Assembly (NCBI GenBank): GCA_024405895.1
Contig: JAKSNW010000002.1
Span: 62,001 to 126,000 of the forward strand
Reading direction: 5' to 3'
DNA length: 64,000 nucleotides
DNA from: Paludibacteraceae bacterium
GTDB taxonomy: Bacteria; Bacteroidota; Bacteroidia; Bacteroidales; Paludibacteraceae
Shown: one piece after another, positions 8,105-17,436 of the stretch
Layout: every line of letters starts with the position of its first letter
How positions within the stretch are numbered: the first letter of the stretch is position 1
Notes under the pieces: generated by a model
The model's input: only the letters and a program-made list of their open reading frames with translations
What the model was told of the DNA's origin: nothing
Database searches by the model: none
Position numbers and translations under genes: made by a program

Positions 8105-8956
8105 ATGCTCCGCATCGCAATTGCTCCAAATGCCCAGTTCTGCGAGTCAACCATCGAGATACTCCGTCAAGCTGGTGTAAAAATTTCGTCGAATAACGTC
8201 AGTATCTCCCGTTCTCGGGAGTTTCCTGCTGAAATTTTCATGTTGCCATACAATGAAATTCTTCATAATGTGGCTGCAGGAATTGTTGACATAGGCATTG
8301 TAGGAGAACATCACCTCATCAATCATCGTCGTGATGTAGAGACCGTTCGTCGTTTCAACTTTGCATGCTGCAACCTCTCGCTCTCACTTCCTCTTAGCAC
8401 ACGCTATAAAGGTATTGAATGGTTCAACGGCAAGAAAGTTGCCACCCCATTTCCTGACCTTCTTACACAATACTTCAAGGAAAAGAACATCAAATCTCAG
8501 GTTGTTCCCATCAGCAATGTCTCCTCGTTTATTCCTGAACTTGGCGTTGCCGATGCCGTTTTTGATCTCGTAATCACAGGCTCAACCCTCTTGCAGCATA
8601 ACATGCGAGAAGTAGAGTTGGTTATGCAGACTGCCCCTGTGCTCATTGCCGGCAAACACATGCAAATAGCCCAACGCATGATTTTCGAAGAGTTGCTCAT
8701 GCGTATAGATGCAATCGTAGAGGCACGTGGTAAAAAACAGCTCACCATGTTGGCTACCAATGAAGTAGTTGACGAAATTGTTCGTATCATATCGCCTGAA
8801 GCAGTACCTACCGTTGCCCTTCCGATGGCTGATGGCAAGCATTCATTCATCACCATCGTCACCGACGAGAGCCGTGTCTGGGATGTACTTCCACGACTCA
8901 AGGAACTTGGCGCCATGAATATTGCAGTCTGCAACGTAGAGAAACTTGTGCGCTGA
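8105..8956 (+). CDS. hisG: ATP phosphoribosyltransferase HisG (long form)
   Basis: HisG joins ATP and PRPP in the first, feedback-controlled step of histidine synthesis. At 283 residues it is the long form: a two-lobed catalytic part (about 1-205) and a C-terminal ACT-like histidine-binding domain (about 210-283). Visible family features are the L-R-I-A-I-A-P-N start, the V-D-I-G-I-V-G segment, and the V-F-D-L-V-I-T-G-S-T-L PRPP-binding loop. The gene stands alone between a terminator and its own promoter on one side and a terminator on the other; no other his genes are adjacent. No leader peptide with His codons is seen. Confidence 0.93.
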   Translation: MLRIAIAPNAQFCESTIEILRQAGVKISSNNVSISRSREFPAEIFMLPYNEILHNVAAGIVDIGIVGEHHLINHRRDVETVRRFNFACCNLSLSLPLSTRYKGIEWFNGKKVATPFPDLLTQYFKEKNIKSQVVPISNVSSFIPELGVADAVFDLVITGSTLLQHNMREVELVMQTAPVLIAGKHMQIAQRMIFEELLMRIDAIVEARGKKQLTMLATNEVVDEIVRIISPEAVPTVALPMADGKHSFITIVTDESRVWDVLPRLKELGAMNIAVCNVEKLVR

Positions 8957-8988
8957 TATTTAAGTATTCTTCAAATAATAATATATGT

Positions 8989-9022
8989 AAGGTCCGTTGA
9001 AAAAACGGACCTTTCTTTTTTC
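8989..9022 (+). terminator. Terminator after hisG
   Basis: AAGGTCCGTT / AACGGACCTT hairpin followed by a T-rich tract (TTCTTTTTTCT), 33 bases after the hisG stop. Confidence 0.85.
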
Positions 9023-9668
9023 TAATATTATTGATGTTCAAATCTGTTTTGTTAGACGATTATATTTGTCAGATTCATATTTTCCAGTCTTCACTTACTA
9101 CCCAACAATATGAAAATCAAGCAAACTTTCATATCTGAATAACTATATAATAAATAAGGACTAAAAGACTTATTAGTTTCTATTTTTGGGAAATAAAAGA
9201 TTTAGATGTTACATAAATATTTGTATTATAGCGAAATATAAAACAAGGAAATAATTGAATGTTTACAAAGTTCATAAGATAATCTACTTACTGCAATATT
9301 ACAAAAACAGATTGCGAAACAATAAGTAGAACATTAATCTATTCATCCTCAAAATGATATTACAGACAAACAACCCTTGCGAATACTTCCACATTTTGCA
9401 AATCCTCTTAAAAAAGGATTAGAGATAAATTACAAAGATAATATGACAGAAACATAAAGTCAAAAAAGACATTTATAGATAATATATCAACTATAAAATG
9501 GGATGTTTTTTCAAAAAAATGACTTTTTTCTTGGTCCTTACACACACTCAAAGTCTATTTTATGGTGTTTGAAAACACTTTTTTTGTTTTTAGACGCAGT
9601 TGTAATATATTGTAAATGAGTTAGTAATAAAAAACATTTGCGCTAAGTGATTGAAAAATAGTGTAGAG
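9023..9668 (+). other. AT-rich intergenic region without a recognised gene
   Basis: About 650 bases, markedly more AT-rich than the neighbours and with stops in all frames. The only structures seen are a small hairpin (AATCCTCTTAAAAAAGGATT near 9402-9421) and many A/T runs close to the next promoter. I see no tRNA, known RNA or coding remnant. Confidence 0.5.
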
Positions 9669-9699
9669 TTTGTCAGATGATGGAAAAGTGTTACTTTTG
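9669..9699 (+). promoter_or_regulatory. Promoter of the DUF3078 gene
   Basis: TTTG at 9669-9672, exactly 19 bases, then TACTTTTG at 9692-9699: a perfect match to the Bacteroidota consensus. The leader to the ATG at 9785 is about 80 bases. Confidence 0.8.
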
Positions 9700-9784
9700 C
9701 ATCGTAAAAACACCACAAGAGTCTATCGGCTCGATTTTTGGAACTTTTGTGGAGATATTACTATTACAAGACGTAATAAAAAGA

Positions 9785-10795
9785 ATGAAAAAACTCATCT
9801 TCTCAGTCATATTGCTCTGCGTAGCTTTCGTGGGAGTAAATGCTCAGGTCAATGAAAACCCTGACTCAGTTCGTCAGGCTACTGTAGAACTCACAAAGAA
9901 AGTTACAGAAGTAACTTCTAATGCTACAGGTTTGGCTGCCGATCTTTCTTCCAAAAAGATTGAAACTGCAGAAGGCGAAAAGCCAAAATACTGGAAAGTG
10001 AGCGGTATCATTTCGTTCAACATGTCTGCTACTGGCCTTTGGAACTGGGCTGCCGGTGGTAACAACAACGTCAACGGCGTAGTTGCAGGCAACGCAACCC
10101 TCCTCTATAGAAAAAACAAATGGGCTTGGGAAACAAACCTTAACACCGACTTCGGTTTGACATGGCTTGACCAATCCTCTTTCCCTTGGCGCAAAAGCAA
10201 CGATAAAATCGTATTCACAACCAAAGGCGGTTATGAGTTTGCTGACAAATGGTATGCCACCGCAATGGCCGGTTTCCGCTCACAATATGCCAAAGGTTTT
10301 GAATATACCGATACAGAAGAAAAATATATTTCAAACTGGCTCTCTCCTTCCTACACCGACATCTCTCTCGGTATCGACTGGAAGCCAAACTCAATCTTCT
10401 CTCTCTACCTCTCTCCTGCTGCTGGCCGTATCACCACATGTACTGATACATTGCTCCGTGAGAAATATATCTTAGGCAGCAATACCTTTGAGAAAGGTTA
10501 TAAAGCAGAGTTCGGTGCTTCTTTCAAAGCCACCGTCAATTACGACTTGATCAAGAATTTCAAAGTGCTCTCAACACTCTCTCTCTTTACTCCTTACAAC
10601 AAGAACTTCGGTAATGTCGACGTCGATTGGGATGTCAACGTCTCCTACCAGTTCCTTAAAGTATTGAACGTGTCTTTGGGTACCAACTTGAAATACTATG
10701 ACTCAGTGCTTATCCCAGACAAAGAAGGCAACAATGCTCGCCCACGCACACAGTTTAAGGCGGTCATCGGCTTCGGTCTCGGATATAGCTTCTAA
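9785..10795 (+). CDS. DUF3078 outer-membrane beta-barrel protein
   Basis: A 336-residue protein with a signal peptide ending V-N-A|Q. The segment G-L-W-N-W-A-A-G-G-N-N-N-V-N-G (about 83-97) is the hallmark of the DUF3078 family of Bacteroidota. The rest alternates polar and aromatic residues and ends in G-Y-S-F with a terminal Phe, as barrel proteins do. An outer-membrane location is inferred; the function of the family is not known to me. I start at the ATG at 9785, which opens the signal peptide; the longer frame from 9677 would begin before the promoter's own transcription start. Confidence 0.85.
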   Translation: MKKLIFSVILLCVAFVGVNAQVNENPDSVRQATVELTKKVTEVTSNATGLAADLSSKKIETAEGEKPKYWKVSGIISFNMSATGLWNWAAGGNNNVNGVVAGNATLLYRKNKWAWETNLNTDFGLTWLDQSSFPWRKSNDKIVFTTKGGYEFADKWYATAMAGFRSQYAKGFEYTDTEEKYISNWLSPSYTDISLGIDWKPNSIFSLYLSPAAGRITTCTDTLLREKYILGSNTFEKGYKAEFGASFKATVNYDLIKNFKVLSTLSLFTPYNKNFGNVDVDWDVNVSYQFLKVLNVSLGTNLKYYDSVLIPDKEGNNARPRTQFKAVIGFGLGYSF

Positions 10796-10807
10796 ACAAG
10801 AAAGGAT

Positions 10808-10822
10808 TTTTTGATGTTTTTA
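10808..10822 (+). repeat. Recurrent 15-mer TTTTTGATGTTTTTA (copy 1)
   Basis: The same string occurs at 15284-15298, 21829-21843 and (14 bases) 28170-28183, always in intergenic spacers. This copy lies between a stop codon and a terminator; the other three lie in leaders of dcw genes. Confidence 0.5.
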
Positions 10823-10837
10823 TAATTGTTAGTGGGG

Positions 10838-10873
10838 GGCCACGTTTTTCTTCGGAGAAATGTGGCCTTTTTT
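10838..10873 (+). terminator. Strong terminator with TTCG loop
   Basis: GGCCACGTTTTTC / GAGAAATGTGGCC closed by a TTCG tetraloop and followed by TTTTTT. Confidence 0.9.
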
Positions 10874-10955
10874 ATGCCCTAATTCTTTGGTTTGGATAAT
10901 TATATTTTCGTGAAAAAAATACCCAAGTCAAATGCCGTGGAATGGAAAATCTCGC

Positions 10956-10963
10956 TACCTTTG
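10956..10963 (+). promoter_or_regulatory. Promoter -7 box (TACCTTTG)
   Basis: TACCTTTGCACC, 45 bases before the lipoprotein ATG at 11009. It lies inside the longer open frame, which supports the later start. Confidence 0.6.
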
Positions 10964-11008
10964 CACCACTATTTTAATAGTAAGAATCTGAACAATAAGC
11001 ATAGGATA

Positions 11009-11929
11009 ATGAAACATTTAGCATGTAAAGTGATGATGGTGGTAGCCGTACTTGCCATCACTTTGGCTTCGTGTAAAAACAAACAGACCGAACAAACTGC
11101 AGAAAACAACGACAACGGCGCTCCAATCACAGAGAATCTTCGTTTCTGTGAAAGCGTGCTTCCTTATGATGGGGGATTGCTGATTGCTAACTTCGGCACT
11201 AAGACACTCGATGCCACCAACACAGGTCTTGGTTATATCACCTATTATAAAGATGGCAGAAACCAATTGTTGATTCCAGCAGACGGAAATCTCACACAAC
11301 CACGTGGTATGGGCTTGTTTCAGGATTATCTGTTCGTAGCATGCCTGAACTCCATCGTGGTCTATAACCTCAACAACCTTACTGAAGAACCTCAGATAAT
11401 CCTTTTCCCTGAGGACGATCTTATTGTAAACGATATCGCTATCAACAACGGCGGCACATTGTTTGCTTCTGTATCTAATACAGGCAGAGTATATATTCTA
11501 AATATCCAAAACCCAGAAAACATTGATGTTAAGTCGTTGATGCGTTATGTAGAGATTCCGGGTGCCAATGGCCTTGTTCTCGACGGTCGTCATCTTTACA
11601 TTGCTTCATACAACCCAGAAGGCGAACCTACCGATGATAATGTGCTCTATGTGCTTGACGATGTGTCCAATCCAACAGATGTTCGTCATTTGACTGGAAT
11701 TCCTGGTCAGTATGATGGTCTTGCACTTTCGCCAGATGGCACACTTCTGTTCTTTACTGATTGGAGCAACGAAGGACGTGTAGGTTATATTCGCTTTGAA
11801 AACGGCGAGATTACTTATCTTCCTTCTGATGGTATCGTTGGACCTGCCGACCTCTGTGTATGGAACAGCGACCTTTGTGTGCCAGATCTCGTAAACAGCA
11901 CCGTCGTTCGTTTCCTAATTGAAGAGTAA
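11009..11929 (+). CDS. Lipoprotein with a predicted beta-propeller fold
   Basis: A 306-residue lipoprotein (lipobox L-A-S-C, Cys22). The mature part has repeats typical of NHL/SMP-30-like propellers: L-L-I-A-N-F-G-T, L-T-Q-P-R-G-M-G-L, L-V-L-D-G-R-H-L-Y-I-A, Y-D-G-L-A-L-S-P-D-G-T-L and G-P-A-D-L-C-V. It resembles Bacteroidota lipoproteins related to SMP-30/gluconolactonase but has no motif that fixes a substrate. The start at 11009 begins the signal peptide and lies downstream of the promoter box. It is a single-gene unit with its own terminator. Confidence 0.78.
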   Translation: MKHLACKVMMVVAVLAITLASCKNKQTEQTAENNDNGAPITENLRFCESVLPYDGGLLIANFGTKTLDATNTGLGYITYYKDGRNQLLIPADGNLTQPRGMGLFQDYLFVACLNSIVVYNLNNLTEEPQIILFPEDDLIVNDIAINNGGTLFASVSNTGRVYILNIQNPENIDVKSLMRYVEIPGANGLVLDGRHLYIASYNPEGEPTDDNVLYVLDDVSNPTDVRHLTGIPGQYDGLALSPDGTLLFFTDWSNEGRVGYIRFENGEITYLPSDGIVGPADLCVWNSDLCVPDLVNSTVVRFLIEE

Positions 11930-11951
11930 CAGTTTTATCAAATAAAATAGG

Positions 11952-11986
11952 AAAACTCCTTGGCAGATCTTCTGCTGAGGAGTTTT
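11952..11986 (+). terminator. Terminator after the propeller lipoprotein
   Basis: AAAACTCCTTGGCAGA / TCTGCTGAGGAGTTTT with a 3-base loop and one mismatch, ending in a T-run. Confidence 0.85.
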
Positions 11987-12048
11987 TGGTTTATGTCGTG
12001 AAGAATGACGAATAAAACGCCGCTGTATGGATTTCTTGCGGAATGGAT

Positions 12049-12085
12049 AAAAATATAAGCGTGCAACCAAAATGGCTGCACGCTT
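12049..12085 (-). terminator. Terminator of the ftsZ-yqeY end of the dcw cluster
   Basis: AAGCGTGCA / TGCACGCTT inverted repeat; on the minus strand it is followed by ATATTTTTAT. It lies 28 bases after the yqeY stop. Confidence 0.75.
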
Positions 12086-12112
12086 GCTTTATGTGGCAAT
12101 TATGCTGATTGC

Positions 12113-12562
12113 TTATTGAAGGAGGCTCTTGACAACTTCGCTGATGGTACGTCCTTCGGCGCGTCCTGAGAGTTCTTTTGATGCACGACCCATAACCTTA
12201 CCCATTTCTTTGAGTGAGGTAACACCTTCTTCACCGATAATTTTCTTGATGGCTTCAACGATTTCTTCGCGACTCATCTGTTTTGGGAGAAATTGTTCCA
12301 TGACTTTTACTTGAGCGAGATACTCGTCGGCAAGGTCTTGGCGCTTTTGCTCTACAAACATTTGAGCAGCGTCTTTACTTTGTTTTGCCATTTTTTGAAT
12401 CACCTTGAGTGCTGTTGCATCGGTGAGTTCGCCATTGCATTCTTTGGATGTCTTGGCTTCGAGCAGTTCTTTTTTGATATTGCGAAGTGCCTCGAGGGTC
12501 ACTTTGTCGCGGTTGAGCATGGCGGTTTTAATGCCTTCGCTTACTTGTTGAAATATATCCAT
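12113..12562 (-). CDS. yqeY: GatB/YqeY-domain protein
   Basis: A 149-residue helical protein matching the YqeY family over its length. It has the M-L-N-R-D-K-V-T-L-E-A-L-R start region, the middle E-Q-K-R-Q-D-L-A-D stretch, L-P-K-Q-M-S-R-E-E-I, and the C-terminal K-E-M-G-K-V-M-G-R-A-S-K-E-L-S-G-R-A-E-G-R. The family shares the tail domain of GatB, which binds tRNA in the amidotransferase, but the free-standing protein's role is not settled. It follows ftsZ by 24 bases and closes the transcript. This ftsZ-yqeY pairing is common in Bacteroidota. Confidence 0.9.
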   Translation of the reverse strand: MDIFQQVSEGIKTAMLNRDKVTLEALRNIKKELLEAKTSKECNGELTDATALKVIQKMAKQSKDAAQMFVEQKRQDLADEYLAQVKVMEQFLPKQMSREEIVEAIKKIIGEEGVTSLKEMGKVMGRASKELSGRAEGRTISEVVKSLLQ

Positions 12563-12586
12563 AATGATATTTATTTTCTTAAAGGG

Positions 12587-13876
12587 TTACTTATAACGTT
12601 CTATGGCAGGGATGTCGCGCACTTGTTTCATTACGGCCTCATTGTCGAGTTCGTCAAGGGAGTAGAGTTGGATAGTTGCTTTCTTTTCCTCAAGATTCTC
12701 TACGTTAACATACATCTCTTTTTGGATTTTATGCTCCAGATCGTGAGGATTGGTTCGCACAGCAACACGGACTCCGAGTTGTGTTTCTGTTGGTTGAGCG
12801 GCTGTTGCTTCTTCACTGATGCCTTTCATCTTGTTCAACTCCTCATCCCAAACTTTATCTTCGGCAATGATTTCCTCTTCCAACTGGATTTTGAGGCTGT
12901 CGGTTGCGAATTTCATGTTAGGACCGGTGGCAACGATAGTGGTCTTTACTTCATCGCCAAGGTCTTTGACGTAAGTAACGCCCCAAATATATTCCTCAAC
13001 GTCACCTTTCATTTTGGCCGAGAAGTTCTTAATCTCGCCGATTTCTGTCAGTGAGATAGGTTTGTCTTCGTCGGTGTATACGTTGACAAGTACACGTGAA
13101 GCATTGCAGATGTCGTTGTTGTTAAGCAGTGGAGAGTTCAGTGCAGCTTCAAGTGCTTTGGTTACGCGACCTTCTCCTGTACCTGAGCCTGTGTTCATGA
13201 CGGCCACACCACCATTGCGCATGATAGTGCAGACGTCGGCAAAGTCGACGTTGATATAGCCTTCTACAGTGATGATTTCGGCAATGCCTTTGACTGCCTG
13301 AGCCAATACATTATCCGCTGCCTTGAAGGCTTGACGCAGGTCAAATTCAGGATAAGCCTGAATCAGTTTACTATTGTTGATTAGAAGAATGGCGTCTACG
13401 TATTTTGACATACGAACAACACCTTTCATGGCTTGCACTTGTTTCTTACCCATTTCCCAGTCGAATGGGATGGTAACTACGCCGATAGTAAGAAGACCAA
13501 GCTCGTGGGCTACCTTGGCAACCACAGGACCAGCTCCTGTGCCAGTACCACCACCCATTGTAGCTGTGATGAACACCATCTGTGTGCCGTCGCTGAGCAT
13601 CTCGCGGATTTTGTCTTCCGACATGAGTGCAAAGTTACGGCCTTTTTTAGGCTGGTTGCCGGCACCGAGTCCTTCGCCAAGCTGAACACATACAGGAATG
13701 CCAGAACTGTTGAGTGCTGCACGGTCTGTGTTACAGAGGGCAAAAGTGACGTCGGTGATGCCTGTTTGATACATATTCTTGACAGCGTTGCCGCCACCGC
13801 CGCCCACACCTATTACTTTGATGATTTTCTTGGTGGGTTCTTCCATTTGGAAATCCAAGTGATTTATTTCGTCCAT
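12587..13876 (-). CDS. ftsZ: Cell division protein FtsZ
   Basis: FtsZ is the tubulin-like GTPase that forms the cytokinetic ring at midcell. The 429-residue protein has the G-V-G-G-G-G-G-N-A-V nucleotide loop (about 24-33), the tubulin signature G-G-G-T-G-T-G (about 107-113) and the T7 loop N-V-D-F-A-D-V. After the core (about 330) comes a charged linker and a C-terminal D-I-P-A-I-E-R-Y-K, the expected position of the tail peptide that docks to FtsA. It starts 30 bases after ftsA. Confidence 0.98.
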   Translation of the reverse strand: MDEINHLDFQMEEPTKKIIKVIGVGGGGGNAVKNMYQTGITDVTFALCNTDRAALNSSGIPVCVQLGEGLGAGNQPKKGRNFALMSEDKIREMLSDGTQMVFITATMGGGTGTGAGPVVAKVAHELGLLTIGVVTIPFDWEMGKKQVQAMKGVVRMSKYVDAILLINNSKLIQAYPEFDLRQAFKAADNVLAQAVKGIAEIITVEGYINVDFADVCTIMRNGGVAVMNTGSGTGEGRVTKALEAALNSPLLNNNDICNASRVLVNVYTDEDKPISLTEIGEIKNFSAKMKGDVEEYIWGVTYVKDLGDEVKTTIVATGPNMKFATDSLKIQLEEEIIAEDKVWDEELNKMKGISEEATAAQPTETQLGVRVAVRTNPHDLEHKIQKEMYVNVENLEEKKATIQLYSLDELDNEAVMKQVRDIPAIERYK

Positions 13877-13906
13877 AGTGTTGAGTTTCGTGTTAAAGGT
13901 TGTGGT

Positions 13907-15238
13907 TTAGTTTCCGCTGAAAAGGTCTTTGAGCAGGTTGCCGATGTAATCAGTTTTTTTGCTCTTCTTTTCCTCTGCTTCACGGCGACGACGTTCTTCT
14001 TCCTCTTGGCGGCGTTGCTCTTCCTCCTCGCGTTGACGGCGTTCTGCTTCCATCTGTGCTGCCAGACTGTTTGGTTCTTGTGTTGGAGTAACAACTACTG
14101 GCGCTTTCATGATAGCGCAGTTCTTGTCGGCACGGAGGAGCAATGCAATGATGTGTGCATATTCCGGAGAATTGTACTTCTGACTTGCATCGTCAAGCAG
14201 ATTCGACATATTAACTCGGCGTACCTTTACCTGACGTTTAGCAATGAGGTCGTCAAGACCTTTCATTGCGCTGGCGCCACCGGCAATGATAAATCCTTCA
14301 GTTATCTTATCGAAACAGTTGAGTTGGCGAATTTCGCGCCAGATATAATCGAGAATTTCGTTTTCGCGTGCGGCAATGATTTGTGCCAGACCTTCAAGCG
14401 AGAATTCCACGTCCTTGCCATTGATGGAGATGGTTTTGTGCTCAGCGCCGACGATGTCAGGGTTTGCGCATCCGAATTGCAGTTTGTTGTGTTCTGCATC
14501 GTCCTCGCTCATGCCAATTTTCTTGGCAATGTCAAGGGTTACGTTACGTCCGCCAAGTGGAATGGTAGCAACGTGCTGAATCTTTCCACCGAAGCAGACC
14601 ACCATAGAAGTATTGTGGGCGCCGAAGTCTACGAATACACAGCCGTAGTTACGGTCGCGCTCGGAGAGCAGTTTGTTGGCCATGTTGATGGCAGCAACTG
14701 ACATATTGACTACTACGGAAGTAGCGTCGTTCATTTCTTCACGGCCGATGAATTGCGATTTTCCGATAACGCAGATATATTCAGCGCGAAGGTTATTGCA
14801 TGAGCGTCCGATAGGCTCGTTGGTAATTTCTTCTTCGTCAACGTAATATCTTACAGCTTGAACGGCAACAGGATGAATGTCGAACTGTTGCTCTGCAACG
14901 ATGTTGAGACATTCGTCTTCCATTTGTTCGAGCATTTCTTTCGTTACCTGGCGCCCGTCAATCTGTCGTTTTACCTGATATAATTTGCCGGGAATGCAGC
15001 GGAGCGATTGGCCAGAGTATGCTTTGAAAGTGCGGTCGAAGCGCACCACATTAGTGCAGCGGTTGGCGCAGAGGCGCAGTTGTGTGTTAAAACAGCTGGT
15101 AGTGATGGTTTCTGCCTTCACTGTCTCATTCTCCATGCCGTCGATGTGCAAGCGTCCGTCATCGGTTTTTTCGGCGGCCATCATCAGCAATTTCGACGTG
15201 CCGTAGTCCACGGCGAGGTATATGTTCTTCGATTCCAT
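13907..15238 (-). CDS. ftsA: Cell division protein FtsA
   Basis: FtsA is the actin-like ATPase that ties FtsZ filaments to the inner membrane. The 443-residue protein has the phosphate loop V-D-Y-G-T-S-K-L near the N-terminus, the second V-D-F-G-A-H-N-T and the G-G-A-S-A-M-K adenosine motif. About 45 residues of Arg/Glu/Gln-rich probable coiled coil (about 385-427) form a long linker before the terminal amphipathic helix (I-G-N-L-L-K-D-L-F), the usual membrane anchor. It lies between ftsQ and ftsZ in the standard dcw order. The spacer before its ATG contains the recurrent TTTTTGATGTTTTTA string. Confidence 0.97.
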   Translation of the reverse strand: MESKNIYLAVDYGTSKLLMMAAEKTDDGRLHIDGMENETVKAETITTSCFNTQLRLCANRCTNVVRFDRTFKAYSGQSLRCIPGKLYQVKRQIDGRQVTKEMLEQMEDECLNIVAEQQFDIHPVAVQAVRYYVDEEEITNEPIGRSCNNLRAEYICVIGKSQFIGREEMNDATSVVVNMSVAAINMANKLLSERDRNYGCVFVDFGAHNTSMVVCFGGKIQHVATIPLGGRNVTLDIAKKIGMSEDDAEHNKLQFGCANPDIVGAEHKTISINGKDVEFSLEGLAQIIAARENEILDYIWREIRQLNCFDKITEGFIIAGGASAMKGLDDLIAKRQVKVRRVNMSNLLDDASQKYNSPEYAHIIALLLRADKNCAIMKAPVVVTPTQEPNSLAAQMEAERRQREEEEQRRQEEEERRRREAEEKKSKKTDYIGNLLKDLFSGN

Positions 15239-15283
15239 ATAACTGTTGGGTCTGTTTTGCCCGGTTTGTTGATTAGTAGTTGG

Positions 15284-15298
15284 TTTTTGATGTTTTTA
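15284..15298 (-). repeat. Recurrent 15-mer (copy 2), ftsA leader
   Basis: On the minus strand it reads TAAAAACATCAAAAA, in the 57-base ftsQ-ftsA spacer (it overlaps the ftsQ stop codon), about 45 bases before the ftsA ATG. Confidence 0.5.
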
Positions 15299-16045
15299 TT
15301 GTTGTTGTATTGGGGTGCATATAATCTGATTTTCGTAGCGCACGTCAATCTTGTCGTACAAATTCCAGCCCACTTCGTTCAATACCTTGTGGTAGAATGT
15401 TTCTACACGTTCAAGTTTTGCCTTGAAGTTGTCGGTGTTGCCGAGTAGGATGATATGTTCTCCGACACGCGGAACGATGATTATCTGTTGTTTTTCGTCG
15501 ACATAGACCTGTGTTGCCTGTTCGCGCCAGAATTTGTCATTCTTGATGAAGGTCATGAGGTTGAAGAGCGAGTCTGCAGCCACATCCTTTGTCAGGTATC
15601 CGCTAAGCAGCGGCACTTCGACGGGCGAATTTGAGTTGGTAGGGAAGGCTTCGTGGTTTTCGTCTACAAAGTAACTTCCTGTGCCGTTGGCAGGTATTAC
15701 GCGGTACATTGGTCGGCGTTGTTTGACCTCAATCTTAATCTCTCCGGCAGGTGTTCTGTAGCAGAGAGCCTTAAGCACCATCGGACAATGGCTGATTGTG
15801 GTTTCGAGGGCGTTGAGGTCGATGTCTGCGAATTTCTTGCCTACTGGATAAAGACCCTTTGCCTTCACTTCGTTAAGGAGGAAGGTAGAGTCGACAAAGT
15901 TCACTTGATGAGCATCGGTGATACGTATCTCCAGTCGGTCGCACACCTCGTTTTCCCTACCCGAGGTATAGACAAAAATCCAACCCAGATAGAGCATGCA
16001 GGCTGCCACGGCCAATGTGGCAAGTATCACTTTTACATAGTTCAT
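15296..16045 (-). CDS. ftsQ: Cell division protein FtsQ/DivIB
   Basis: A 249-residue bitopic membrane protein of the divisome's FtsQLB complex. It has one N-terminal transmembrane segment (about 5-25), a POTRA-like region (about 38-105, including the L-E-T-T-I-S-H-C-P strand-turn) and a periplasmic beta domain. Sequence similarity among FtsQ proteins is low; the call rests on topology and on the position between murC and ftsA. Its ATG overlaps the murC stop codon (ATGA), so the two are translationally coupled. Confidence 0.88.
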   Translation of the reverse strand: MNYVKVILATLAVAACMLYLGWIFVYTSGRENEVCDRLEIRITDAHQVNFVDSTFLLNEVKAKGLYPVGKKFADIDLNALETTISHCPMVLKALCYRTPAGEIKIEVKQRRPMYRVIPANGTGSYFVDENHEAFPTNSNSPVEVPLLSGYLTKDVAADSLFNLMTFIKNDKFWREQATQVYVDEKQQIIIVPRVGEHIILLGNTDNFKAKLERVETFYHKVLNEVGWNLYDKIDVRYENQIICTPIQQQ

Positions 16046-17418
16046 TTCAGTGCTTCGCAGATTTGTGGTAACATAGTGTCGAGGTCGCCGGCACCAAGGG
16101 TAAGAAGCACATCAAACTGCTTTGTTTTGAGCAAATCGATGAGTTGACTCTTGGTTGTCAGCGTCTTTTGACAGGTTACTTCGTTGTAGATAGTTTCTGA
16201 CGAGATGCCTTCGATAGGTTCTTCTCGTGCAGGGTAGAGTTCCACGAGAACGGCCTCGTCAAGCAGTGAGAGGGCAGCTGCGAATTCGTGGTAGAAGTCG
16301 CGTGTACGGGTGTAGAGGTGCGGTTGGAAAACGCCAAGCACTTTCTTTCCACGATACAGTTCCATGACGGAACGGATGGAGGCCTCCAGTTCTGCTGGAT
16401 GGTGTGCATAGTCGTCGATGATAGTCAGTCTTGGTGTCTTCATCTGAATGTCGAAACGACGTTTCACACCGTTGAAAGATGCCATGCCTTGACGCAATTC
16501 GTCGGCAGTAACGCCGTTAAGCATTGCAATGGCCATGGCAGCCACGCTGTTCTCGATGTTTACGGTAACAGGTACACCGAGGTCGATGTCATTGATACGT
16601 CCTTCTGGTGTCACGAGGTCGAAACGTACCTCGCCGATACCGATGCGTATGTTGTCGGCGTAGAAGTCTGGCTTCTGGCCTTTGGGGTCGCCTGTATAAG
16701 TGTAGAGTTTCACGCCGTCTTGAAGTCTTGGTTCAAGCTCTATGCCATGTTTCATGACCAGACATCCGCCAGGACGAATGAGTGAGGTGAAATGGGCAAA
16801 GGCTTCTTTGTAGGCTTCATGGGTATGATAGATGTCGAGGTGGTCGGCATCAACGGCTGTGACAACGGCCATATAAGGGCTGAGGTGGTGGAATGAGCGG
16901 TCGAACTCGTCGGCTTCAATGACAACGAGGTCGCTATGGTCGGACAGCAGGAGATTGCCGCTGTAGTTCTTCGACAGTCCGCCAAGGAATGCGTTACAGT
17001 CTACGTGACTCTGCTTCAACAAGTGTGCCAACATGGTGGACACTGTGGTTTTACCATGTGTACCTGCCACGCAGAGGCCTCGCTCCACTTTAGTTATCTC
17101 ACCCAAGACAGCAGCACGTTTTTTCACTTCGTAGCCATGGTTGACAAACCACTGGTACTCCACGTTGGTAGTGGCAACGGCAGGGGTGTAGACTACGAGC
17201 GTGTTCTCCGGACGGAAGTCTGAAGGAATGGCGTTGGTGTCTGGTGTATAGTGAATGGAGATGCCTTCCTGCTCAAGGGTTATGCAGAGTGCTGAGCGTG
17301 TGCGGTCGTAGCCTGCCACTTGACAATGGCGGGCATTGTAGTAGCGGGCGATAGCACTCATGCCTATGCCGCCCACTCCGAGGAAATAGACGTTGTCTGG
17401 TTGCATCTCTTTTTTCAT
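16042..17418 (-). CDS. murC: UDP-N-acetylmuramate-L-alanine ligase MurC
   Basis: MurC adds L-alanine to UDP-MurNAc, the first amino acid of the peptidoglycan stem. The 458-residue protein has the N-terminal nucleotide fold (F-L-G-V-G-G-I-G-M-S-A), the ATP loop A-G-T-H-G-K-T-T (about 116-123), E-A-D-E-F-D-R-S-F and the ligase domain's D-D-Y-A-H-H-P-A-E. In this genome murC is separated from the upstream dcw genes by two DUF3127 genes and a nuclease; its ATG lies 18 bases after the nuclease stop, so it is probably expressed from the DUF3127 promoter. Confidence 0.97.
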   Translation of the reverse strand: MKKEMQPDNVYFLGVGGIGMSAIARYYNARHCQVAGYDRTRSALCITLEQEGISIHYTPDTNAIPSDFRPENTLVVYTPAVATTNVEYQWFVNHGYEVKKRAAVLGEITKVERGLCVAGTHGKTTVSTMLAHLLKQSHVDCNAFLGGLSKNYSGNLLLSDHSDLVVIEADEFDRSFHHLSPYMAVVTAVDADHLDIYHTHEAYKEAFAHFTSLIRPGGCLVMKHGIELEPRLQDGVKLYTYTGDPKGQKPDFYADNIRIGIGEVRFDLVTPEGRINDIDLGVPVTVNIENSVAAMAIAMLNGVTADELRQGMASFNGVKRRFDIQMKTPRLTIIDDYAHHPAELEASIRSVMELYRGKKVLGVFQPHLYTRTRDFYHEFAAALSLLDEAVLVELYPAREEPIEGISSETIYNEVTCQKTLTTKSQLIDLLKTKQFDVLLTLGAGDLDTMLPQICEALK

Positions 17419-17436
17419 TTTGCGATTGTTATGTTA

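Noticed and set aside
13433..14701. Long plus-strand frame of 422 codons opposite ftsA and ftsZ
   Set aside because: It is antisense to two certain genes, has no family features and an unnatural Cys/Phe/Val-rich composition; a shadow of minus-strand codon bias.
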